A program made the position numbers and the translations under genes. Positions 8,192 through 16,178 of a stretch of DNA of 39,503 bases are shown one piece after another. The stretch spans positions 3,157-42,659 of the forward strand of contig QHZK01000045.1 of the NCBI GenBank assembly GCA_003224635.1. Direction: 5' to 3'. This DNA is from Acidobacteriota bacterium. Lineage in GTDB: Bacteria > Acidobacteriota > Terriglobia > UBA7540. Within the stretch, counting starts at the first letter, position 1; each line of letters opens with the position of its first letter. Below the pieces are notes generated by a model. The model did not search any database. It was not told where the DNA came from and saw only the letters and a program-made list of their open reading frames with translations.

Positions 8192-10126
8192 TTAGAACGA
8201 GGTCTTCGGCTGGGACGGGTTGCCCGGCGACTGGCCGAGAATGAATTGCTTGATGGCGCTGCGGGTGCTCGCCATCTCTTCGCGGCGACGTCGGCTCAAC
8301 TCGGCGTAGAGAGCCAACTCCTTCTGCGCCTCCGTCAGCCTGCCCTGGTCGCGATAGATTTGGCCGAGGCGATAGTGGCCCATCTCAGAGCCTGGCTGAA
8401 GCTTAATGACTTCGCGAAACTCGGCCGTGGCCTTTTCCTTCTCGCCGCGCGCCGCATAGAGGTTGCCGAGCTCGAGACGCGCCTCGGGCAAATTGGGTCT
8501 GAGCGCCACCGTGCGCTCAAGAAGTGATCGGGCCAACTCGTAACCACCGCGCTGCCCCTCCACAGATTCCGACCGGAAGAGGGCAATGCCGTAGCAGAAC
8601 AGGACCTCCGGAGTCTGCGGGTGAAGTTTAGTGAGGCGGCGCAGGCGAGGCAGGAACCTTTCCCATTCCGCCGGAGGCAGAAACGCGGGCAGCGAGTTCC
8701 AAGCTGTCATCGCCAGCCGTGAGGCGGGATCAATCTCGAGCGCGGCCAGGAAGGCCTCGCCGGCCTCAGGGTATTGCCGCTGGGCGTAGCAGGCGTATCC
8801 CAAGCCCAAGAACTGACGGGCCGAGCGAGGAAACTTTCGCGTTCCAACGCGGAAGATCTCGGTCGCCGGGACAAACGTAAAGTGAGCGAGGTACTCCGCA
8901 CCCAGATCGAAGAGATATTGCTCGCTCGCCGGGTCCAGTTCCACGGCGCCCTGAAAATGACGGACAGCCTCGAGATAGCGGCCGGAGCTTTCCTCGAGCG
9001 TCGCCAGGAAGTCGTAAAGCTCAGCGGTGGGCTGGCGAGCCAAGGTTTTCGTCGCGCAATCCACGGCCGCCTGGCGGTTGCCCGCCCTGTCGTAAGAAAC
9101 GGCGAGATTGAAGGCCGCGGAGTAACTCGCCGGCGCGAGGCGCAGCGTCTCTTCGAAATGCGGAATTGCCTCGGGGTACGCGCCGCGTGAGGCGAAAAGC
9201 ACTCCCAGCGCGAAATGATCTTCGGCGGAGAGGTGTGCAGGCGGCGGCAAGGACTTCAAGCTCTCCGAGGGATTGCCCCTCAGCTCGCCCGCCGTCATTT
9301 CGAGGCAAGTGCGAACGAGCGCCAGGTAGATATCGAAAGAGTCGGGAGCAAGCTGATAGGCGCGGGCGTAGAGTTGCGCTGCCCGCTTCCGGTCGCCGAC
9401 GTCCTCGGCGAGCGTGGCGGATAAGGCGTGATACTTCGAGGCGAGCCCTGGGGAATCAGGCGCGCTGATGCCGTGCAAGACTCGGCCGGCCTCGGCGGGC
9501 CGTTTCAGCTCGCGCAGCACGCGAGCGTACTCGTAGGCCGTCTGGAAGTCTGAGGGAGACAGCCGCCGTGCTTGCCGCAGATAATTCGCAGCTTCCGGGT
9601 AATTCCGAAGCGTCGCTAAGGTTTCGCCCAGTCCGAGCAGCGCGGCGGAACTATGCGGGTCGCGTTCGAGCGCGGCCCGGAACAACGGCTCGGCCTCCCT
9701 ATTCCTCCCGAGACGCGCCAGCAGGGCCGCGAGGTTGTTGTAGCCCACCGAAGAGCGAGGCGAGAGTTCAATGACCTTGTGAAAACTCGCTTCGGCTTCC
9801 TGAGTTCGGCCAAGTTGGTCGGCGGCCATCCCTCGCACATTGTAGAGCTCCGAACTCGCAGGATCCTTGTTGAGGGCGGCATCGGCCTCGGCCAGGGCCT
9901 CAACGGCATGGCCGCTCGAGAGGAGTTCGAAAGCGCGCCGATAGACCGAGCGGTCGCCCGGGAGAGCGCCCTGCGCTCCGTCGCAAATTAGGACGCCGCC
10001 AGGAAATGCGATGAGCGCCAGCACGAAGCGAAGCAAGGAGCGCCGGATGCGCGCCCGAGACCGCTCGATCAAGCGTCCGGCGGCAAGGTCCGCCCGGATT
10101 CGAACTGACCGATATCGTTCACCCAT
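8192..10126 (-). CDS. Tetratricopeptide-repeat protein with N-terminal membrane anchor or signal
   Basis: The protein has 644 residues. After a basic start (MGERYRSVRIRADLAAGRLI) comes one hydrophobic segment (LLRFVLALIAFPGGVLI, about residues 30-47), then a long run of TPR units to the C-terminus. Examples are ELYNVRGMAADQLGRTQEAE, VGYNNLAALLARLGRNREAE and ARLELGNLYAARGEKEKATA. Roughly 12-14 repeats fit the length. TPR arrays are protein-interaction scaffolds, and here it probably acts in the periplasm or on the membrane. The ATG at 10126 is chosen because it lies 20 bases after the stop of the CRTAC1 gene. The frame stays open much further upstream, but that part is the shadow of CRTAC1. 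No clear ribosome-binding site is seen. CRTAC1-TPR gene pairs are common in acidobacteria, and the two are probably one operon. Confidence 0.85.
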   Translation of the reverse strand: MGERYRSVRIRADLAAGRLIERSRARIRRSLLRFVLALIAFPGGVLICDGAQGALPGDRSVYRRAFELLSSGHAVEALAEADAALNKDPASSELYNVRGMAADQLGRTQEAEASFHKVIELSPRSSVGYNNLAALLARLGRNREAEPLFRAALERDPHSSAALLGLGETLATLRNYPEAANYLRQARRLSPSDFQTAYEYARVLRELKRPAEAGRVLHGISAPDSPGLASKYHALSATLAEDVGDRKRAAQLYARAYQLAPDSFDIYLALVRTCLEMTAGELRGNPSESLKSLPPPAHLSAEDHFALGVLFASRGAYPEAIPHFEETLRLAPASYSAAFNLAVSYDRAGNRQAAVDCATKTLARQPTAELYDFLATLEESSGRYLEAVRHFQGAVELDPASEQYLFDLGAEYLAHFTFVPATEIFRVGTRKFPRSARQFLGLGYACYAQRQYPEAGEAFLAALEIDPASRLAMTAWNSLPAFLPPAEWERFLPRLRRLTKLHPQTPEVLFCYGIALFRSESVEGQRGGYELARSLLERTVALRPNLPEARLELGNLYAARGEKEKATAEFREVIKLQPGSEMGHYRLGQIYRDQGRLTEAQKELALYAELSRRRREEMASTRSAIKQFILGQSPGNPSQPKTSF

Positions 10127-10146
10127 GGCCCGCACACAGCAAGGCT

Positions 10147-11877
10147 CTACCAGGGCTGCTCGGCGACAATTCCTTTGCCTTCCTGAATCGTCACCAGGCG
10201 ATTGGCTCTGATGCGACTGAGGACTTGCTTCTCTCCGCCGAGCCATTGCACCTGGACGCGCTCGGCAATGGAAGCTTTGCCCAGACCGAAATGCAAGCGA
10301 AGGTCGCTCTGCGAGCAGAAGCTGCCGCCGCTGCGGACTTCCTGGACCTGGCGGCGGGCCTCCGCCTCGACGATCACGCGCGACCCGATGGCGGCCCGGT
10401 TCGCGCGCGTCCCGAGCAGCTTGATCAGCAGCCAATTGTTCTTCGCTGGCGACTGATTGTGGAGCAGCGTCGGACAGTCGTTGATATTGTTGATAACCAC
10501 ATCCACTTGCCCGGTGTGGAAAAGGTCGCCGACCGCCAACCCGCGTCCACATGCGGAACTCGAAAAGCCTGGCCCGGCAGAGGCCGTGATCTCTCGAAAC
10601 CGGCCATCGCCGGTATTGCGGAACAGGGCCGCGCCCCCTCCATGGGCCGTCTTGGGATGCCGGGGACTGATTCCGGGGGGATAAATCGGCCCGCTGGCGA
10701 TGATCAAGTCCGGCCAGCCGTCGTTGTCGAAGTCGAGAAACGCGGCGCCCCACTTGACGGATTCGGTGACGCGCCCGAGCCCCGATGGGAACGTGGCGTC
10801 CGCAAAGAAGCCTTTCCCCTCGTTGTGATAGAGGGTGGGCGCTTCGTCGGAGAAATTGGTCTTGACAATATCCAGAAGCCCGTCGCCGTCAATGTCGGCC
10901 GTATCCACGCCCATGCCGGCTTGCGGACGGCCGTTCAAATCGAAGGCTACGCCGGCGAGCAAACCCGTCTCTGTAAACGTCCCGTCGTGGTTGTTGCGGA
11001 AGAGCAGGCTGGGAGTGGAATCGTCGGCCACGTAAATGTCCGGCCAGCCGTCGTCGTCGAAATCGGCGACGAGGGGCGTGAAGCCGTAGGCGGGCTGCGG
11101 ACTCAAGATGCCCGCCGCCTTAGACACGTCCGTAAACGTGCCGTCACCGTTGTTGCGATAGAGCGTGTTGCGCGTTCCCTCCAGGCCCGCCACGCCGTAG
11201 AGCACCGGCGACTGCTCGCCCTCGAGCGAAGCGTTGCTCTCATACAACGTGAGCCCCTCCTTGTATCCCACGTAGTGGCTGACGAAGAGGTCGAGGCGGC
11301 CGTCGCGGTCGAAGTCGAGGAAGGCGGCGCCGGCGTTCCACTTGTCCTCACGCTCAAGAAGGCCGCCCGCGCGCGTCACGTCTGTGAAGGTGCCGTCGCC
11401 GTTGTTGTGGTAAAGCGCGTTTTGGCCATAATAGGTGACGAACAGATCGAGAAAGCCGTCGTTATCGAAGTCGCCCGCGCACACGCCCTGGCCCCATCCG
11501 TGCTTCACGAGACCGGCCTTGACTGTGACGTCCGTAAACGTGCCATCGCGGTTGTTCCTGTAGAGGTGATTCGTCGGCTCCTGGCCTCTCGGGAAGTCGG
11601 CGAGGCCCCAGCCGTTGACGATGAAAACGTCCGGCCACTCGTCGTTGTCGTAGTCGAAGACCGCCACGCCCCCGCCGGTTGTGCTGAGAAGGAAATCCTT
11701 CCTATCGCTTCCCCGGATGATGGTGGGGCTGGTCAGGCCCGCCCGCGCCGCGAGGTCCACGTAATGCGGGAAGTAGGGGCCCACCGCGTCGGCCGACAAC
11801 TTGAGCCGCCCCATCCGGACCGCAGGGCTGAGCGCCGCGCCCCGCGCGAGCCTGTACAGGAATGCGCGTCGATTCAC
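10147..11877 (-). CDS. CRTAC1-family FG-GAP/VCBS repeat protein with ASPIC/UnbV domain
   Basis: A 576-residue protein with at least six calcium-loop motifs of the form DxDxDGxxD (DYDNDEWPDVFIV, DFDNDGFLDLFVT, DFDRDGRLDLFVS, DFDDDGWPDIYVA, DIDGDGLLDIVKT, DFDNDGWPDLIIA). Several are preceded by LYRNN(R/G)DGTFTDV, so it is a beta-propeller of integrin-alpha type. The C-terminal ASPIC/UnbV domain spans about 490-570 (GSRVIVEAEARRQVQEVRSG to VQVQWLGGEKQVLSRI). The N-terminus MNRRAFLYRLARGAALS resembles a twin-arginine signal, so export through Tat is likely. The start codon is GTG, with no ribosome-binding site but a -10 box directly upstream. The function of bacterial CRTAC1 proteins is not established. 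They are thought to be calcium-binding surface or periplasmic proteins. Confidence 0.9.
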   Translation of the reverse strand: MNRRAFLYRLARGAALSPAVRMGRLKLSADAVGPYFPHYVDLAARAGLTSPTIIRGSDRKDFLLSTTGGGVAVFDYDNDEWPDVFIVNGWGLADFPRGQEPTNHLYRNNRDGTFTDVTVKAGLVKHGWGQGVCAGDFDNDGFLDLFVTYYGQNALYHNNGDGTFTDVTRAGGLLEREDKWNAGAAFLDFDRDGRLDLFVSHYVGYKEGLTLYESNASLEGEQSPVLYGVAGLEGTRNTLYRNNGDGTFTDVSKAAGILSPQPAYGFTPLVADFDDDGWPDIYVADDSTPSLLFRNNHDGTFTETGLLAGVAFDLNGRPQAGMGVDTADIDGDGLLDIVKTNFSDEAPTLYHNEGKGFFADATFPSGLGRVTESVKWGAAFLDFDNDGWPDLIIASGPIYPPGISPRHPKTAHGGGAALFRNTGDGRFREITASAGPGFSSSACGRGLAVGDLFHTGQVDVVINNINDCPTLLHNQSPAKNNWLLIKLLGTRANRAAIGSRVIVEAEARRQVQEVRSGGSFCSQSDLRLHFGLGKASIAERVQVQWLGGEKQVLSRIRANRLVTIQEGKGIVAEQPW

Positions 11878-11884
11878 AGTGACG

Positions 11885-11914
11885 ATTATAGCGACGTACC
11901 ATTCCAGCCGTCAC
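11885..11914 (-). promoter_or_regulatory. Candidate promoter giving a leaderless CRTAC1 mRNA
   Basis: TATAAT (11890 to 11885, minus strand) lies only seven bases before the GTG at 11877. The predicted transcription start therefore falls on or next to the start codon. The -35 candidate GTGACG, 18 bases upstream, is weak. No Shine-Dalgarno sequence is present. Confidence 0.4.
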
Positions 11915-12024
11915 CCGAGTCTGACAAATTAGCGGTGCACTGTCCGCCCGATTTTCGATAAACTCCTGACCGAGGAAGTAAGAAAGCGTCGGCCTGGCTC
12001 GCTGAATCGCACAAGGAGACCAAG

Positions 12025-12852
12025 ATGAGAAGAGGCCTCTACTCCGTTCTCTTAGTCCTCGTGGTTGCCCCCGCAACACCCGCTGCGGAGGAGCCGCGCC
12101 TGGAAGAAATGCGCGACAAGACGGTTCTGCTGTTCACTCCGCACCCTGATGACGACCTGTTCGGAGCCGGCGGAACTATCGCCCTGCTCAATCGGAATCA
12201 CAACAAAGTTTTCGTGTGCCTCTACACGAATGACGACAAGGGTTCTTATGATCTGGAAATGACTTCGCAGCGCTTGGCGCGAATCCGCAAGGCCGAGGAA
12301 GAGGCGGCGGAAGCGGAACTCGGCACGCCCAAAGAGAATCTGATCTGGATGGGTTATGACGACGGCATGCTGGAATACGCGCCGCAGCCGAAGCTGGTGG
12401 AGGAAGCCACGGCGATCATCCGGCGTATCCACCCGGACGCCCTGTTGAGCATTGACCCCGGCGAGTGGTATCAGCGATGGCACAAGACGGACCATCGGAT
12501 GGCGTCTTACAACACCATCGACGCCGTGCGCGCCGCGGAGTTCTGGCTCTACTTTCCGAATCAGCTTCTCGAGCGCGATCTGCGCCCTTACAAAGTGCCG
12601 GTGATGTACTTCTTCTACCCGTCTCCTCAGGAGGCCAACTACTGGGTGACCATTGATAGCGTTATGGACCTCAAGGTCGACGCGGCCACGAAGCACGTCA
12701 GCCAGTTTGAGCCTTCCATTCACAAGTACCGGACTGACTGGGACCCTGCGGACCTCGCGCGAACCAAAGCAGGACTCGAAGGCGAGCAGCCGAAAAAGGA
12801 TGGGCACTATGTCGAGCCGTTCCGGCGCGCGACGGAGTTCAACCAGTTTTAA
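12025..12852 (+). CDS. PIG-L family deacetylase, exported
   Basis: A 275-residue zinc-dependent N-acyl deacetylase of the PIG-L/LmbE fold. The zinc motif PHPDDD is at about residues 39-44, and the second motif HKTDH is at about 153-157. Family features LFGAGGTIALL and WMGYDDGMLEY are also present. The N-terminus (MRRGLYSVLLVLVVAPATPA) is a cleavable signal peptide, so the enzyme acts in the periplasm or outside. Relatives remove acetyl groups from N-acetylglucosamine-containing lipids, small thiols or glycans. AAGGAG lies 8 bases before the ATG. It is divergent from the CRTAC1 gene and 68 bases ahead of the aminotransferase gene. The export signal makes a role in deacetylating surface glycan plausible, but that is inference. 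Confidence 0.88.
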   Translation: MRRGLYSVLLVLVVAPATPAAEEPRLEEMRDKTVLLFTPHPDDDLFGAGGTIALLNRNHNKVFVCLYTNDDKGSYDLEMTSQRLARIRKAEEEAAEAELGTPKENLIWMGYDDGMLEYAPQPKLVEEATAIIRRIHPDALLSIDPGEWYQRWHKTDHRMASYNTIDAVRAAEFWLYFPNQLLERDLRPYKVPVMYFFYPSPQEANYWVTIDSVMDLKVDAATKHVSQFEPSIHKYRTDWDPADLARTKAGLEGEQPKKDGHYVEPFRRATEFNQF

Positions 12853-12920
12853 CTGTCAACGACGAGGGTGAAGCTGCTTATTCTTAGATCGCAAATCAGA
12901 ATTTCTCAGGAGAACATGGG

Positions 12921-14234
12921 ATGGGAAAACTGGCGATCACCGGAGGCGAGCCCGTTCGTCGCAAACCGTTCCCACGCTGGCCAGTCTACACGCGGGAAGA
13001 GAGCCGCGCGATTCAGAAAGTCCTCGCCAGTCGCAATTGGGGCGGCTATCCGTTTCCGAACCAGTGCGCGAGTTCCTTCGCTCAGAAATTTGCGTCGTTT
13101 CACGGCGCCAAGTATGGCTTGGCCGTCGCCAACGGGACGGTAGCGATTGAGATTGCGCTCCAAGCCGCGGGAATCCGGCCGGGTGATGAAGTGATCGTCC
13201 CGGCTTACACGTGGGAAGGCAGCGTCGGTCCCATCATGTTGCTGAACGCCGTTCCGGTGTTTGTGGACGTCGATCCGGACACTTATTGCCTTGACGCCAA
13301 GCTCGTTGAGAAGGCGATAACAGCGAAGACCCGGGCCATCCTTCCAGTGCACCTGGCGATGCGGTTTGCTGACATGGATGAAATCGTACGTATCGCCCGC
13401 GCGCACGATCTCCGGGTGGTAGAGGACTGCGCGCACGCACACGGAGGGAAGTGGCGCAATAAGGGAGCAGGCGCGATCGGCGATCTGGGCTCGTTCAGCT
13501 TTCAATCCAGCAAGCTGATGACGGCGGGTGAAGGCGGCGCCGTGGTGACCAGCAGACTGGAGTTTTACGAACGAGCCCAGACCTACACCAACTGCGGGCG
13601 CGCCAGCCAGACCGATAAGTTTCGGCACCGATTCATCGGCCACAACTATCGCATGACCGAGTTCCAGGCGGCGATCCTCGAGGTGCAGCTGAAGCGCTAT
13701 CCGCGGCAAAGCAAGGTCCGACTCGCCAACATGGACTACTTCGAGAAACGCCTGCGCGGGACGCCGGGAATCGAATTCCTGAAGCGCGACCCGCGCCAGA
13801 CACGGGTGGCTCCCTATCAGTACGTTTTCAAGTATCGGGCGGAACACTTCGGCGCTTCTCGCTCTTCCTTCCTCGGTGCTTTGGAGGTGGAAGGTATTCC
13901 CTGCGACGGTTTATTCTACGAGCCGGTCTACAAGAGCCCGCTTTTCCCGGCTGACCCCGCCGCATTTCCTGCCCTGAGCTGGGGACGGCCAGAGCCGCTC
14001 GAGCTGAAAAGCATGTACCACTGCCCTGTCTCGGAACGCGCGGCGTATCAGGAAGCGGTTTGGTTGCCACACCACATCTTTCTGGGTACTCGGAAGGACG
14101 TCGACGACATCTCCGACGCCATCCTAAAAGTCTGCGAGAACTCCGCGGAGCTTCGCGGACTGAACCACCCCGCCATCGCGCGTAAGACGATGAGCCGAGC
14201 GGAGCGGCCACGAATTGAGAAGCGCCAATACTAA
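12921..14234 (+). CDS. DegT/DnrJ/EryC1/StrS-family PLP aminotransferase
   Basis: A fold-type I aminotransferase of 437 residues. The substrate loop LAVANGTVAIEIALQAAGI, the core strand GDEVIVPAYTWEGSVGPIML, the PLP-phosphate region VVEDCAHAHGG and the lysine motif SFQSSKLMTAGEGGAV (Schiff-base Lys at about residue 198) are all present. The C-terminal part (HNYRMTEFQAAILEVQLKR) is also typical. Most such enzymes transaminate a nucleotide-linked keto sugar to an amino sugar. Some act on cyclitols, as in aminoglycoside pathways. The first residues MGKLAITGGEPVR resemble the cyclitol/StrS-like subgroup, but I cannot separate these by eye. AGGAG precedes the ATG. It follows the deacetylase gene and may share its transcript. 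Confidence 0.9.
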   Translation: MGKLAITGGEPVRRKPFPRWPVYTREESRAIQKVLASRNWGGYPFPNQCASSFAQKFASFHGAKYGLAVANGTVAIEIALQAAGIRPGDEVIVPAYTWEGSVGPIMLLNAVPVFVDVDPDTYCLDAKLVEKAITAKTRAILPVHLAMRFADMDEIVRIARAHDLRVVEDCAHAHGGKWRNKGAGAIGDLGSFSFQSSKLMTAGEGGAVVTSRLEFYERAQTYTNCGRASQTDKFRHRFIGHNYRMTEFQAAILEVQLKRYPRQSKVRLANMDYFEKRLRGTPGIEFLKRDPRQTRVAPYQYVFKYRAEHFGASRSSFLGALEVEGIPCDGLFYEPVYKSPLFPADPAAFPALSWGRPEPLELKSMYHCPVSERAAYQEAVWLPHHIFLGTRKDVDDISDAILKVCENSAELRGLNHPAIARKTMSRAERPRIEKRQY

Positions 14235-14271
14235 ATTAACTGTAGCGAGCGGGTTTAGGTATAGTCTGCCG

Positions 14272-14466
14272 TCACGTTCTCCATTTCTTGTCTTTTTCGA
14301 TACTCTCTCGAACGCGGAATGCGGTGATCTCGCGGATCAGAGGTAGAGGTAGCGGAAACTGGACCGACCCTTTAGCCGTGACGAATTTCGAAAGATCATT
14401 GGCGAAGGCCCTCACGGCTGACGGCGTGGGATAGAAGCCGACGTGATGTTTGAACGCGGCGAACGC
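14272..14466 (-). pseudogene. C-terminal remnant of a DUF1801 (YdhG-like) protein gene
   Basis: Read on the minus strand, the sequence encodes VAFAAFKHHVGFYPTPSAV, then RAFANDLSKFVTAKGSVQF, PLPLPLIREITAFRVRE and SIEKDKKWRT before a TGA at 14274-14272. This is the conserved C-terminal half of small DUF1801 proteins (HxGFYPTPSA and KGSVQFPL motifs). The N-terminal half is missing: a stop lies a few codons upstream, and the neighbouring sequence belongs to another gene remnant. Probably a truncated, non-functional gene. Confidence 0.6.
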
Positions 14467-14467
14467 G

Positions 14468-14763
14468 ACCTTCGTGAAGCGTTATGCGGACAAAGCCAGG
14501 AAGCAAATCAGCAAGATCGACAAGAGTACGCTCAAGCTATGTCAGTCCTATCGTTGGCCGGGAAACATTCGTGAACTCCAAAATATCATCGAGAGATCTG
14601 TAATCCCCTGCACCGGGGATACCTTTTGGATCGATGAGGCCTGGCTTTCAAGTCAGGACGCACCTCGCCTGGAATCATCAGGGCCTCTCACCCAGAACCT
14701 CCAGAACTATGAGAAGGAACTCATCGAAGCCGCTCTTGCGGAAAGCAACGGAAAAGTTGCTGG
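14468..14763 (+). pseudogene. Fragment of a sigma-54-dependent activator (AAA+ end and Fis-type region)
   Basis: The frame carries FVKRYADKARKQISKIDKST, LKLCQSYRWPGNIRELQNII and ERSVIPCTGDTFWID. The WPGNIRELxNxIER box marks the end of the AAA+ domain of NtrC/FhlA-like activators. It continues to the linker before the DNA-binding helix (NYEKELIEAALAESNGKVAG) and then changes to unrelated sequence. The nucleotide-binding part and the helix-turn-helix are both absent, so it cannot be a working activator. An ATG at 14450 exists, but the codons before FVKRY are junction sequence. It abuts the DUF1801 remnant, which runs in the opposite direction, so this is a scar of rearrangement. Confidence 0.7.
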
Positions 14764-14903
14764 TTACACCCCTCACGCCGTTCCCTTTCTCCCTCACAGA
14801 AGGGCGAGGCTGGAGTACCCTGAAATTGCGCCGTCGCCCGCCCTGCTGCGGTTACAGATGATGGAAAGGAACGCGGGCGAGACGGCCGCGCTCCCAGGTT
14901 GTT

Positions 14904-16070
14904 CTATTTCCCGACCGAGCCCTGGGCGGAAGCCGTAATCCGATTCCCAGCCGACTCGCGCCCGCCGTGGCCGCCGTCCCCGGGCAGCAGCAGGTAGCCG
15001 ACAACGCCGCGCTTGCTGACGGTTGTCACCACGAGGTCATAAGGACGCTTGGCCTGCTTCGAGTAGAAGTCCACCGCCTCTTGGGCGCCCCCATTGGGCA
15101 GCCACAGGGTCCGCCCCTCCGTGGTCAATGACACGTAGCCCGCAAAGCGCTGGTAGCTCACGTCGGTCCTGATAACGGTCAGGGAGACGCCGGGCGCGAG
15201 TTCGACCGTGGAATTCTTGACCGCCTCAAAATCTACGCGCTGGCGATCGATCTCGTGGGCGAGCGTGTCAAGGCTGCTCTGGCTCCGGTTGACCTGGTCG
15301 CGCAGACTCGCCAAGTTCTGCCCCGTGGTGTTCTGCTGGCCGGCCATTTCCTGTCGAAGGCTGGCGACTTCGGTTTGGAGCTGGGCCTGCTTCTGGAGCT
15401 GGTCCTGCACCTGGGCTAGGCGAGCCGTCTGTTCCGCCTGATCCGACTCCACTCGGGCCAGGCGGGCGTCCGTCACTCGAGCCTGCTTATCCATTTCCGC
15501 CCGCATGCGCCCTTCTGCCTGCGCAATGCGTTCCTGGGTCTGGTGGCGCGCGACGGCCAGCGTCGAGCTGATCTTGTGATCGAGCTTGTCGACGCGCTCC
15601 GCGAGTCCATTCCAGTTGGCCGTCAGGTCACGCAGACTGGCTTCGGCTGAGTTCATTCGTCCGCCCAGCGCCGCGAGCACTGGCTGCGGACCGGGCAATT
15701 GCGATAGTGAGATGTTGTTTTGCCGCAGAACGAGGTAGACGTATCCCATCACACAGATCAAGGCGAGAGACAGCAGACTTACAGCCGACCAGAGCGCCCT
15801 GGTCGTGTGCCGGCCCTCTTGCAGGGGCCGCACGGGCCGATCGGGGAAGCGCTCGCGGCCCGAGGCTGCGGGCCGGTGCTCGCTCGGCCGGCCGGCGGCT
15901 CCGCCTCTTCCAGACTGCGGCGCCGCGCCCGCGCGCTCGCCGACATCGGTCAAAGGAATCTCCCCAACGTTGATTTGCTTTGGGTCCATGCTGCTCTTCG
16001 CTTGATCCGTCCTGGTCTTCTCAAGGTCGGAATTTGGTCTGTGCTCATTCAGGTCACCCAAGATACCCAT
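14904..16070 (-). CDS. Single-pass membrane protein with long coiled coil, function unknown
   Basis: The protein has 388 residues. The first ~90 are hydrophilic and Arg/Pro/Gly-rich. One transmembrane helix follows (ALWSAVSLLSLALICVMGYV, about 91-113). Residues about 135-280 form a Gln/Ala/Leu-rich coiled coil (RMRAEMDKQARVTDARLARV, LRQEMAGQQNTTGQNLASLR). A compact C-terminal domain follows (VELAPGVSLTVIRTDVSYQR, then GYVSLTTEGRTLWLPNGGAQ). The tail is Gly/Ser-rich. The topology suggests a cytoplasmic N-terminus and a periplasmic coiled coil with a small beta domain. I do not recognise the family. It lies upstream of, and divergent from, the polysaccharide kinase gene and has its own sigma-54 promoter. 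A structural or sensory role in envelope or polysaccharide export is possible but unproven. Confidence 0.75.
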   Translation of the reverse strand: MGILGDLNEHRPNSDLEKTRTDQAKSSMDPKQINVGEIPLTDVGERAGAAPQSGRGGAAGRPSEHRPAASGRERFPDRPVRPLQEGRHTTRALWSAVSLLSLALICVMGYVYLVLRQNNISLSQLPGPQPVLAALGGRMNSAEASLRDLTANWNGLAERVDKLDHKISSTLAVARHQTQERIAQAEGRMRAEMDKQARVTDARLARVESDQAEQTARLAQVQDQLQKQAQLQTEVASLRQEMAGQQNTTGQNLASLRDQVNRSQSSLDTLAHEIDRQRVDFEAVKNSTVELAPGVSLTVIRTDVSYQRFAGYVSLTTEGRTLWLPNGGAQEAVDFYSKQAKRPYDLVVTTVSKRGVVGYLLLPGDGGHGGRESAGNRITASAQGSVGK

Positions 16071-16162
16071 CCGTTCACCTCCGGGATTTGACTCAACTTC
16101 CCGTTGCCTCGCCCGCCGCTTAGCCGGCCGTTTTCCGAGACGTCATTTCCCGTCCTAGGTAG

Positions 16163-16178
16163 TGCAAGCTGTTTGCCA
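16163..16178 (-). promoter_or_regulatory. Sigma-54 (RpoN) promoter of the coiled-coil membrane protein gene
   Basis: Minus strand TGGCAAACAGCTTGCA has the -24 element TGGCA and -12 element TTGCA with the exact spacing of the TGGCAC-N5-TTGCA consensus. It lies about 95 bases upstream of the ATG at 16070 and points towards it. The enhancer site for its activator could not be identified. Confidence 0.55.

Noticed and set aside
10127..10753. N-terminal extension of the TPR protein by 209 codons
   Set aside because: The extension overlaps the ASPIC/UnbV part of CRTAC1 in another frame and has no coding character. The ATG at 10126 fits the operon spacing.
10225..11961. Open frame of 578 codons on the plus strand
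   Set aside because: Antisense to the CRTAC1 gene. The repeated VVVEVEE-like pattern is just the complement of the DxDxDG repeats.
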